Below, one piece after another: positions 12,201 to 24,200 of a DNA stretch of 41,572 bases; the first letter of the stretch is position 1; each line of letters starts with the position of its first letter. The DNA comes from Candidatus Omnitrophota bacterium (GTDB lineage Bacteria > Omnitrophota > Gorgyraeia > Gygaellales > Profunditerraquicolaceae): positions 1-41,572 of the forward strand of contig JAPLLV010000029.1 in the NCBI GenBank assembly GCA_026387405.1, written 5' to 3'. The notes below the pieces were generated by a model that ran no database searches, had not been told where the DNA came from, and saw nothing but the letters and a program-made list of their open reading frames with translations. A program made the position numbers and the translations under genes.

Positions 12201-15200
12201 TCTGCCTAAGTTCATTCACTGTTGCCAGAAGCTTTTTTGCAGACGCTTCCGCCGGGGAAAAAGCCATTTCGCGGATGCGCCGGCGGCAAGAGTCCAGATA
12301 AGCCTCCCACCATTGCGGTTGAAAACTCAAAAGCACCCTCTTGGCGGCGGCCTGGATCGCAGCAGATACAGGACAAGCTCCCCTTCTCTCTTTTAATACC
12401 CGTTGCATTTCATCAATTTCATCAAGCACTGCCAACATCGCCGATAAACTCAAACCGCTGCCGGGCGCGGCTATCGATTCCAGCAGCTTATTAACGCGGA
12501 GCGGTATCCCCTTATCCGTAAAATACCAGTGCCACCATTGGATACCCTCTCTCTTCCCTGTTTTTTCCTCCATGGCCCCTATTAAATTTCTTAATAAAAC
12601 ATACTTATTTATAATACGGCCGCGCCGGGTAGTTTCAAAATAATAAAGTAATGTGTCATTAAAACTCAGGTAGATCTTAAATTTTGCCAGCAGTTGCGCA
12701 ATCCTGACTACGTCTTTATCCTGCAAGGCCTGATAAATTTCCTGTAATACGTTGCGCATAAGCGCTTCCAAAAGCCCTATATTCTGGTGTATTATCAGCA
12801 GCAAAACCAGAATTATATTATTTAGCGGCATCTCCTCTTCGGGAAGCTTACGATACTCCTCAAAGGGAGCATTTAATCTGGCTTTAAAATAAGGATCCTC
12901 CTTTAAACCGTCAATATAGCGCAACAGATCCGCATAATCCGCATTCCTGCCTGGCTCCACGCGGCATCTTGTCTTCTCATTAATATCGGCCAACTCTGCT
13001 ACTATGTGGTCTATCTTGCTATCTATATCTCTCCAGTTTATTTCCCGGGCTTTCACCGGGCGCCCGACTAATACAACTTCTCTTCTCTCGTCTGTGGCTA
13101 TATCGCTTTTATGCACTGCGCGCCGGGCCAGAAATTCATCCGTCCTTACTTCTAAGGAGGGTGTAGCATTGGTGTGGTTTCCCGGAAAAACCCTCTTCCT
13201 TTGTTCAAGGGTAAAATAATGCTCTTCGTCCAATTGCACAAGGATAAACTCCGCGGCAAAAACCAGCGGCAGACCCTCCACCATCTCTGCGCAGAAATAC
13301 CAGGTTTCCTGGCTGCCGGTTGCTTGAGGAGCGCGGAAACTAAAAATAGGCCGGACATTTTCCGCCTGTTGCGGCATAATTACAGGGCACTCCTTCCAGC
13401 GGATCTCTCCGGCCTTAGCTGCCAAGGCGCAGTAAGGCTCCCCGACAATAGGCAGGGCCCTTACAGTTGCCACCTTTGCCTGTAAGAGACCGACTATTGC
13501 CTCGCGCCTGCGGCTGAATATCGGGCTGAATTCATCTTCCCCATCAAGGCCGCGAGCTGCCATGAATTGTTGCGCTTGGCAGGCAGCCTGGGCCTGGGTT
13601 TCTCTTTCAAGGCATATCCTGGCCTGGGCGTCCTGTTGGGCAATTCCTAATTGACGCTCTAATTCAGCTCTTCTCTCTGGATGAACAAAAGGAGAATCAT
13701 GTATCTTGATTTCCTCAAGCCTGCGCAGCCACGCATCAGGCGCTCCTGATCCCGCAGCATCATTAATAAGTTTCTGCACGCGGGCTATCTCCTGCGACTC
13801 TATGGCCTGCTCAAGGGCATCTGTGAGCTCCTTGCTTAGATCATTTAACTGCGCGATATTGATAAAGAGAGTTTCATCGATCTTGATTGCCCGCAGCGCC
13901 TGGATCCGGGCATGATGATCTGTTAATTTTCCGGTCTCTGCAATGCACTGCCGCACCCGGGCGATCTCCCGGGCCTCTATTGCATTCGTTGCTTTTTGTC
14001 TGGCAGTGTTTAACGCGGCCTGCAGATCACCCAGCGTTGCCGGGCTAAGACAGGGATTTATCGTAATTGCCGCGAGTTGCTCCAGCGCTGAACGAGGACT
14101 TTTGTCCGTTACTGCTTGAGCCCCGGCAATAGCTACCCTCGCCTGTCTTTCTACTATCCCCGCGGCTTCCTGCCGGGCAGCTTCTATTTTCTTACCCAGA
14201 GAGTCTCTTGCTCTGGGATCGCTAATACATACGGCAGAGATCCCGCAAAGGGCGGCAAGTTTTTGCCCTGGTTTTAATCCCAGGGAATTTTTATAGGCGC
14301 TCTCCACCTTATCGATAGCCCTGATTTCAGCCTGGGCCAGTTGAATGGTAAATGCTAATTGCGCGCTTAAAGCAGTGTTTAGTAACGGGGAAAGAGTCGA
14401 AGCTTGTTGCCCGCCAAGAGGAAAAGATTTTTCTCTTAGCGCGCAAAGCGCCTTGGACCTTGGCCCTAGCTTCATCCCTGAAGCTTCTTGCATCGCCGTT
14501 TCTATGCGCGCAACCTCTTGCCCTTCTGCGCGCCGGAAGGCCTGCCGGTTTGTTTTTTCCGCCTCTTGTAACTTAGGCTGCTGGGCCTCAATATCAACAA
14601 TCTCTTTTTTCATCAGCACAACCTGCTGCGTTTTACTAGTAATGTCAGATATACTGGCTGCTTCTGCCTGAAGATGCGCCTGTCTTAACTCAAACACAGC
14701 AAGGGCTTCCCGGAGAATTCTCAACTCGGCGCTGAATGCCTCTTGACCTGAGTATTGACCACTCAACCTCTGCGCCGTTGCTATCAATCCCGCAGGTGGG
14801 GTTACCTCTTGCGCAGTAGCGGTATCCAGGAGCTTTAGCGCTATATCTATCAGTTCTTCCCTGGGCTGATCCCTGGCGGCCTCTTCCTGCTTTTGCCTCA
14901 GGCGCCCTAAAGCTGTTTCTGACTCCTGCCGGAGTTGTGCTTTGAGGCCTGCCGCAGCCTGCCTCAATTGATCTCGCGCCCCCTGCAAATCATCCTGCCG
15001 GCAGCCAGCTTTCTGCAGCTGCTCCTCTTCCCGGGCCCGGGACAGCCTTTCCGCTTGCAGATTCAACTCTGCGATTTTTTCCAACGCTGATTTTTGCTGC
15101 CCTGCCAAGGCAGACGCCAGGGGATGAAGGTCTTTCTCGGAGCCATTACCTGCGCCATTTACCATAAATTGCTTAAAATAATCGCGATGGAATGCTATAG

Positions 15201-18200
15201 GTATGCCGCAGACTATCGCCTTAGGGTCAATTTGCTCCGTCAGTATCTTTGATGCCTGCTCATAACTCACAGGCCCTTCTGCCATCACCTCTAACGCATG
15301 CACATAGCTGCTCAATGCCAGGATACTCTGGTCTTCAGTAAATAAAATTCCAGCTTCGCTGATAATTTTTTTTGCTTGTGCCAGATCAGCCAAGCCCAGG
15401 GCTGATCGATAGATCAATAACTCCGTCAAAGCAATATACGCGTAAGGAAATTGCTGGATACATTCCTGGACGCCTCCGGAATCGCTCAAGATCGCCAATA
15501 CCCTTTCTCCCTGGTCATCCTCGGCAATGACGTGGATAGTGGAAGGGTGGCGCTGCAGAAAGCCCATTAACATACCCCGACCATTATCGGGATCAAGGGA
15601 AAGGTTTATCTTTACGAAAATCGCTCCGGTAAAGGCATCGCTAAAAACATCTTCTATATACTTCTGTTCAACGATTATTCTCTGGGCAGTCTCGGCATCA
15701 CCGGCCCTATAATAGGCATTGGCCAGGCGGCCCAGCCAGAAAAGGTTTTGTATGAAGACTTGTTTTTCTTTATCTTTCTTCTTTTGTGCGAGAATTTGCT
15801 GCACATCGCTCCGGCAGGATTCCAGCAAAGTAATGCCTTCAGGATTTCCCCGTTTGATCAACCTTTCCGCACGGTTGATCCTATCAATGACTGTGCGCAC
15901 TGCAGGCTGCGCCTGATTTAATCTTTGCGTTTCAAATTCTTTTCTGCATCCACAAATATATTTTTCTACTGTGCAAACGCCTGCCTTAGGACCATTTCCC
16001 GCGGAGGATGCGGATACTTCTGTTTGTATCGCTGACTGCGTTTCTCTCTCTATCCCGGCTAAAGTGTCCTGAATAGCGGAGATTAAAAGCGCGGCGAGAG
16101 TAACCTGGCCCGCGGAAGCAACGGCAAGCAGATCATCTAACTGGATAGCGCAAAGCATGCGCAGTCTCTCTGTTGCAGGCGCTTGCGCGCTATCTGCAAT
16201 CGCCTGGCGCACGCGCAGGACCTCCTGCTCTTGCTTGTTGAGCCGTTCGGCAGCTTCCGCCTCAAGCTGGACGCGCTTTGCAGCCAACTCTGCTGCGGCA
16301 AGGGCATCCTGGAGTATTTGCACCTCGGGGATGAATGCCTCTTGGCCTGCGTATTGACCGCTCAACCTTTGAGTAGTTATTCTTAATTCCGCAAGCGGGG
16401 TTACCTCTTGCGCAGTAGCGATATCCAGAAGCTTTAGCGCTGTATATATCAATTCTTCCCTGGCCTGATTAGCGCTGACCAGCTCTGCCTGTTCTTGTCT
16501 CAAAGCTTCGCTGGCTGCCTGCAGAGACTGGCTTACTCTTGCCCTTAATTCTTCTGCGGCCTGCCTTTGTTGAGACACTAAAACAAGTTCAGCCGCCTTT
16601 TGCTCTTTCCGGGCAGCCTCTTCTTTTTGCTGCTGCTGCAAGGTCTGGGTTTGGGTTTTCAACTGGGTATTCAGCTCTTCTAATCTGCACAACGCGGCTT
16701 GCCTTTGGCCGGCAGCAGCCTGCACCTGGGGATTGGTATCTTTCAGGAATGCATCCAACCTGGAAGGATCATTAATCCTATTTATTCTTTCGATAACCTG
16801 TTCTACTCGTCCAGATTCCTTGCCTGCCAGCTCTTTGGCTTTTGTGCCGGCTTCAGACACAAGACAGACAAGCTTACTGCCATTGCCTGCGGGCAAACTA
16901 ACTAATCCTAAGGCTGCCAGGCTGCTAAAATCTATATCCGGCGCAAAAAGCCTCTGTAAATTCTCCCAGGCCATAAGCTCCAACTCCAGGTTCAGGCCTT
17001 TTACCCATCTTAGCGCCAGCTCTGCCCTATTCTTAAACCAGGCATTATAAGCTCCCGGTTGCTTATCCTTTAATGGAGCAGGCGGTAGTGTTCTAAAATA
17101 TTGCATCAGCTCCTCCAGGCTTCCCGAAGGCAACGCCTGCAACACAGCTAATAACGCAGCATTAATCTCCCGCGTGGGATGGCGCTCGATAAGGCCTAAA
17201 TTATTCAGCATCGTAAAAAAGTTATAACCTAGCAATTTATCGCGCCTGGTAGCAATAAGCTCATGGGGAATTTTTTGCTCCGCAGGCCATTCTCTGATCA
17301 GGGTTTCCTCGGGAAACAGATTTGCTGCGGCTGAAGGATCTTCTACGCACTTGCCGGTTTTTATAGGGCACCGCTCTTGGGCGCCCAGGAAAACCGGGAT
17401 AGTAAGAATAAAAACGCGGCTGCCGCCTGAATCGGATCCAAGCAGCGCGGGTAATTGTTCTTCAAACACCTGCCTAATGCGCGCCTGTTCAACCCGCTTG
17501 AGGGCCTGAAGGGCAATTGCGGACAACTCCAGGCATTTATCTGACCCGTGCATAAACTCTCTCAAAGCGTCATCCCGGGCAAAACCAGCCCGGCCAAAAT
17601 CCTTGACCATACCTATATTCTGTTGTTCAAAAACCAGCTTAAGGCGTTGATTACCCCGGATCTCCTGGGCAATACAATGCACTAAACCTTTTAAGAAAGG
17701 AGGAGGAGTGAAATTAAGTCCCCGCTCGGTTAATTTGATCTTACTATCAACCATAACGCATAGCTCTTCCCAACTCCTCCCCTGGAATGCGCAAGATAAA
17801 GAATCGGCTGCCTTTAAACGTAAATCAGCTGCGCGATCAAGTTCGGGGTCAGGCTGTAAGTAGGAAGTCTTCATAAGCTGCTGGTGATATGCTTCATCCA
17901 TGCTAAAACAGCCGAACTCAAAAAGCAGATACACATCCCCCTCTCCTTCATCAAGGAAGGCCTGTAACTCGCTGACAATACGCGCTTTATTCGCCGCAAA
18001 ATCAGGAGAGGCCTCTTTGTAAATATGCATTAGCTTCCATTGCGCGGTGAGCCCGGATGATCCCTGGGCAACCCTGGAACACTCCAAAACCGCATTAGCT
18101 ATATTCATAAAAATCTGCCTGGCCTTGGAGGATGGGCTAGAAGGAGATTGCCGGGCCTCATCTAAATCCTCATATAATCTTTTCCTGCTCGCGGAAGGCC

Positions 18201-21200
18201 TTGCAAGGCATGCGATGCTAACATCTGCCTGCTGGACATATACAGGATGACCTTTTACATAAAGCTCCCGCCCCATTGCGCATTCGAAATCCTGGTCGTC
18301 TAGCGCCGCATTTTCTACTTGGGCTAAGAAGGCTTGCGCTCTCTGCCAATACCCATCGGTCAAGGAAGCCCGCTCAAGATCCGGCTCGCTCAACAGCCCC
18401 CGCGCAGTTTCCGCCAATTCTAATATCTCCGGCTTTACTTTTTTTACTCCGGGTTTCGGGTGCTGATCCTGAACCGCGCAAATAAAAGGAAAGACCGGCC
18501 AAGCCGCGGTTACTATGGCAGAATGAGCGGAATAAAACTGCGAACCAAGGTAAAATATCCCGTATAAAGCTGCAAAAACGAAGGCTATAAGCACCATTTT
18601 TAGATATCCTGTTCTCCTCAGGCTATCTAAGCACTTTTTAAAAGTTATTAATAAGCTACGCAAAGAGACCTTTATGCTTTGGATTATGCCAGGGTTTACA
18701 CCTATCCCGAAGCTGAAATCGCGCACCCGGCCGAACCCGCCCCTGCCCCTGATAAGGGCCCGGATATTTATATACCTCCGGAAATCTGACCGTTCTAAAT
18801 CTTTAAAGTTCCCTTGATCAATTAATTCATTCTGCTCGTGATCCACAGAGAATAAAACGGCCTGGATTTCGTGGGCGATTTCTGCGGGAGTGGTATTTTT
18901 AGGCAGGATAACGAAATATGCGTATTTTTTTAGCTGGGGGGCAAAGGGGTTTTGTCTAACGATGATACAGGCGCCAAAAGGCCCATTAGTAACTCCTTCA
19001 TCCCAATTATCCGGGGCGCGCGCGAAATAAACATTGCGCCTTTTAAGAAGTTGATAGATTATTTCCCAGTCTGTTCCCAGATGGCCGGCAGCAAGCTGTA
19101 TGCCTTCTTTTATCTGGCCTTCCCGCCACATCTCCTGCTCTAATATCTTTATGCCGCTAAACTCGCCTTTCATTCTAAAATGCTCCCTTACTTCTTCCCT
19201 TGACCTGCCCCGGGAAGAGGCGTCTTCTATGCCATCCAATCCCAAACATTCTTGCAACATCTGCATACAGCTACTTCCACTTACTAAGCGGTAATAAATA
19301 TCACTCACGCGCCTGGAAAATTCCGGGAATTCAGCATTAAGATCAACGCCCCATTTTGCTTTATCAGCCAAAACCTTTCTTACTGCTTTCACAACTTCCT
19401 CTTTTTCTTTGCTGAACATCCCCAGCAAGCATTCTGCCACGCCCGGAGGCTGATAAGCATCAAGAAACTCGAAATTATATTGCCTCGCCCAGAGTTGCCG
19501 GTTACTTGCCTTAGCGTATACATAATCTTCCCTGGGCCTTGAATGATCGTCCGTCTTGCCTATGTATACTCCGCCATCCCGCTTCTCTACTGCAGTCAAA
19601 TACCTGAATATGGAAGCGACTGCAAAAGCCATAACCCAAGATACCTGGCCATTATTGGCCATAACGGTGGGCAGAAGCCGCTGAAATATCTTTAAGGCGC
19701 TGTTCTGGCCGATAGTAAAGTGCATATGCGGGATGTTGGGATTCCTTAAACGCCTGATCCACTCCGCGTAATATTCTTCTGCCCTCATCCCCTCTATAGG
19801 CATATCGTTGAGTGCCGGAAGGATATCCGAATAGAATAAGGAATTCAGGTACCGCTCAATAATCGGCTCGGCAATACCTTCTCTGGTGAACTTAAAGCCG
19901 CTTAAAGCCGCAACCGGCACCATCGCCGTGTGGGTCGCATTCAGTATGCGCAACTTCCAGGCTTCGTACTTTTTGATCAGGCCTGGCTTGCGGCAAATGA
20001 TCACCGGCCGGCGGCCCTCCACTTCTATCCTGTCCAAAGGAATGGGGAATCTTCCATGGGGATCATCTATACAAAGCCTTATCATGGGAACCGGCTCTGC
20101 CACAATAGGATCCTGCGGCCGCTTAGGAGAATCCACTATCCTGTCAACCATAGTATTATGAAAACTAACCCCCTCATTCAGCCACCGGAGGAATTGCGGA
20201 TCGCTTCCGGCAACATCCAAAACGCCTTCTTTGATTTTATCGCCGTTGTCCGCTGCGATATCTGTGCAGAGAATAGACAAAACTGCCTTGCTGCCGTGAA
20301 TACGAAAATAAGCCTCCAGAAAATCCTTTAGGTCCTTAATCGCCGGGGAGCCCTTAGTTATCCCCTGCTCAGTAACTCCTATGCCGATAACATCGAGTTT
20401 GAGTTTGGCATAATCTAAAAATCTTTGCCGGTCATTTTTGATGGCGAGGCATTCGGCAACACAGTTAACCTCCTGAGTAGTTTCTCTGCCGTCCGGATAC
20501 TTAGTAATTATCCGGTATACTCTGCCGTTCTTATGAAGGTATTCTGCGGTTTCTGTGCCTCGTGGCTGAATAAGCACAACCCTGCCGTTATATAATCCTC
20601 TTTTGCGAAGCTCATCTATCATCCCCACCAGCTCCGCCCTGATAAAACCTCCTGTTCCTATAACCAACACCTTGGGCGTTTTACCCGGCGCTAAGTTAAG
20701 CAAGGATTTCCAGAAGAAAGCCAACCGACGCAATATTTCTATAACCAATGGCAGAATAAAGATTTGCGTAAAGCGCCTGCCATGTTCAATTCCCGCCAGA
20801 TAATCCTTGGGCGTGATCAGGCTGCCTCGCTGCGCTATGAGTTCGTCATAGGTGTAGCGCGGCTTCCCAGCGGGAATGCCGGCTTTATCAAGCGTGGCAT
20901 GCCAAGTGCATCGCCCACTACGAAAGAAACAGATACCCTGGGTAGAGAGAGTAACTCTTTTTCCTTTACTTGCTTCCTCCAGCGCTTCCACAAAGTCATT
21001 GAAGAGGATTTCCTTCCCTCTCTTTAAGGTGCCGGGTTTACGCAGATTAAGCCCGGCATCTTCTAATCTGGCGCGCGCCTGGCTGCGGCTAAGATTATTC
21101 CTTTTAGCCAGCACCTTAATGCCGCAGTTATAGCGCACCATACCGGTGAAGGTTAGTTTTGCTTCTCCAAACCACTTCGCCTCAGTATCCCTCTTCATTG

Positions 21201-24200
21201 CCTCATAGTCTGTTTCTATTCCCAGAATCCGTAAGAGATGGTCCACGTTGGTCTTCACTGACATCGGCATTCCGGTAAAGGCGCGCACTCGGGGGTTTTG
21301 CTTGCGCACCAGGTTCAGGAATTGCGAACGGCCGATATCAACTACTATGGCATTATCACGGATATTTCCCAAAACATGGGCATATCCAGTCAGGCTGTTA
21401 TTGTCAGTAGCGTTAATAATCAGATCGGCAACAGAGAAATACGCGGCTGTTGCGTTTTTGTCCCGCAGGTTTGATATTTTAGTCTCAAGGTCAACGTCTA
21501 ACTCTTTCAATTTGGCTTCCAGGCTGGCCGCGTTTGCCGCCCTGGCGTCAAAAAACGCGATTTCCATGGGAACTTCGTCCGCCAGGCGCGCGGCAATTGA
21601 CCGGCCTGCCCCGCCGCAGCCAATGAGCAGAATTATTTTTCCCCTTAATATTCTTTCCTGGCCTGTCTCCGCGTCCAATGCCTCGACAAAACCATCTCCG
21701 TCGTTATTGCGGCCTTCAAAATGGCCGTCAGGATATTTCTTCACCTGATTCACTGAACCGATATCTGCGGCAATACCGATTAATTTATCCGTCTTACCGG
21801 CCCTAAGGATGCCGGCGGCCTCAATTTTATAAGGGGCGGTAACCACAAATCCTTTTATCTGCGGATGTAAGCGTATTGCCTCAATGACACCGGGTAAGGC
21901 TTTTCTATTTTTCACCGCGTATGAAACCACCGCGGCGTCACACCCCATCCGCCTGAAGGCGGGCATAAACCATTCATGTATATTCAGGTATTTCCCTCCT
22001 AAAAGCACGATGACTTGAGTTTCAGGCATGAGCTTGACTCTTTTCTGTATGGCCTCATCCAAAAGCAAGACTTGCTCAGCGTCTTTTGCTTGCTCGGATA
22101 ACTTACGAGATAAAGCTGGGTTATTATGGAAACTAATTGTTATTAGCTTCTCTAATCTTTCCCTCCTGTTCCGTACTCGTACTATCTTTCTATGCGTAAA
22201 AAGAGCGAGAAGAGCCAGGCTTATTATAATTATTATAAATATCCCCGCTACCGCGCTTGCCCGTGAGAACGCGCAGGTCAGAAGCGCAAGCGGCAGGATA
22301 ATCAATTTGGCTGCCTTGCGCAAGGCTATCCGCGATGCGTTTTCTTCAGGAAAAGAAGATATCTGGCCCGCTCCGGAAACGGTTTCTCGATAAGAATCCG
22401 CTGTTCTTACGGCGCCGCCGGCAACCTTATCCAGGCTATCTGCCCTAATATCCAATATCTTTTCAGCCCAGGTAATGTTACGCTGCTCCATTTCTTCTTT
22501 TGAAACCGCATGCCACTGACGCAACCCGGTCTTATAGGCAAAGATTTTTTCGCTCGCGCTTGCAAATTCAGTGGCACGCAAGATTACTTGCAGGGGGCCT
22601 ACTAAAATTGACCTGCCGGAGATAATTTCTTGCTTTCCATCTTGGCTATGAAGCCTTTGACGTAATACAGACTTCAGCGGGAGCGGGCCAAAAAGCCGGA
22701 AGAAACAATTGATCGCATAAGGTAACGCCCACAGGGTTTCTTCCGGAGCAAAGGCATCATCTCCTGCGCTAACAAATTCTCCTACGGTGATTATATAAGT
22801 ATGTGGACTCTGTTCTTTAATAGCGGTGGTTAATTTCCGACCATCTAATTGCAACCCGGAATCTGTGATCACAATATCAAAACCTCCCGGCTCTTTGCAG
22901 AATAACTCCCAAGCCTTGTCAGCATTGGGTGCGGTTTTTATCTTGAGTGCTGCGTCCTGCATCTTCAATGCTCTTGCAAATATGCCGGCGCGCGTTTTCT
23001 GGCTTAGCGCTATCAATATTTTTTCTGGTTCTCCGGCAAGATAAATGCCATACTTTTCCGGATTACTTAACACTTCCTGCCAGGACCGGCTGCATTCAGG
23101 ACAGCTTTTTAAATAAGCATAGATAAATTCGTGGTCTTCTTTTTCGCTGGGCCTTTTGTCTTCAGGCATCCTCAAGGAGAGTAAATGGCAGAGCTCATCT
23201 AAACAGGTCAGGAAAATAAGCCTCTGCCAATCCGGATCTTCGGGCGGCGCCCGGGTTAAGGCCGCATAGCGGAAATTAATGGTTTTATCATTTAGAGTGC
23301 GGGCTAATTTATCTTCTTTTACGGTAATACTAACGAGGTTTAAGTTAAACACATCTCCCATATACTTGGTAAAATCATCAGGACGCTTTTCCTTTAATTT
23401 TCTCAAGGCATTTTCTAAGTTTACCACAAATGCCTCGGCGCGGCCTTCTGACTGGGGAACAGGCATTAGTTGGCGGCGATCCTGGGTTTTTCTTCCGGAA
23501 AGCCATTGATAGATATTATTCCTTAAGTCATTCCTGTTGGTTATCCGAGCTTCTGAATCAAATTCTACCGTGAGCATTGGCGGCTTACTTAACCCTGACT
23601 CATCCTCTCTTTTTTCCGCATTAAATAAAGAGTTGCGGGTGCTATCAGTAACGTCCGGCAAAGGTCCCGCAGGCGCTGGCTCACGCTTTTTAAACAACGG
23701 GCCGTAAACATCATTTGTATGTCTACGCTCCATAGCCTTGGCAGTAACTTTCTTACTGGCAAGGTAAGACTTGAGCATAAGGTTTTTCCACTCTTGCGCA
23801 TTACCATAAAATATGGAAGATAACACCCCTAACTTCTCAAGGATATCTAACGGGCCTTGCTTAAAGAACTTGTCTCTGTCTACCTCTTTCCTGCCATCAA
23901 CCTCCTTCAGATACGGCCCAAACAATAAGCTGATTCCCTGATCGGTCTTGACCTCCCCATACCAATCCTTAGGACCGGCGCCATTAAGCGCGATGTTGAT
24001 CCCGCCGCCCCTGCCTGTCCTCTGGTCGGAGGTCCCGCAGGCTTCACCCAGCGGCAATGGACAGTTAACACAGATATCCGCGGCAATTGCCTGCATCTTT
24101 AATACCCGCGGCTCAAAATGTTCGATATAGACAAACCTGCCTTGCAATCCCGGTTTTTTGGCCCATTCTTTAAATCGTTCCGCCCAATATTTTCCGTCAT

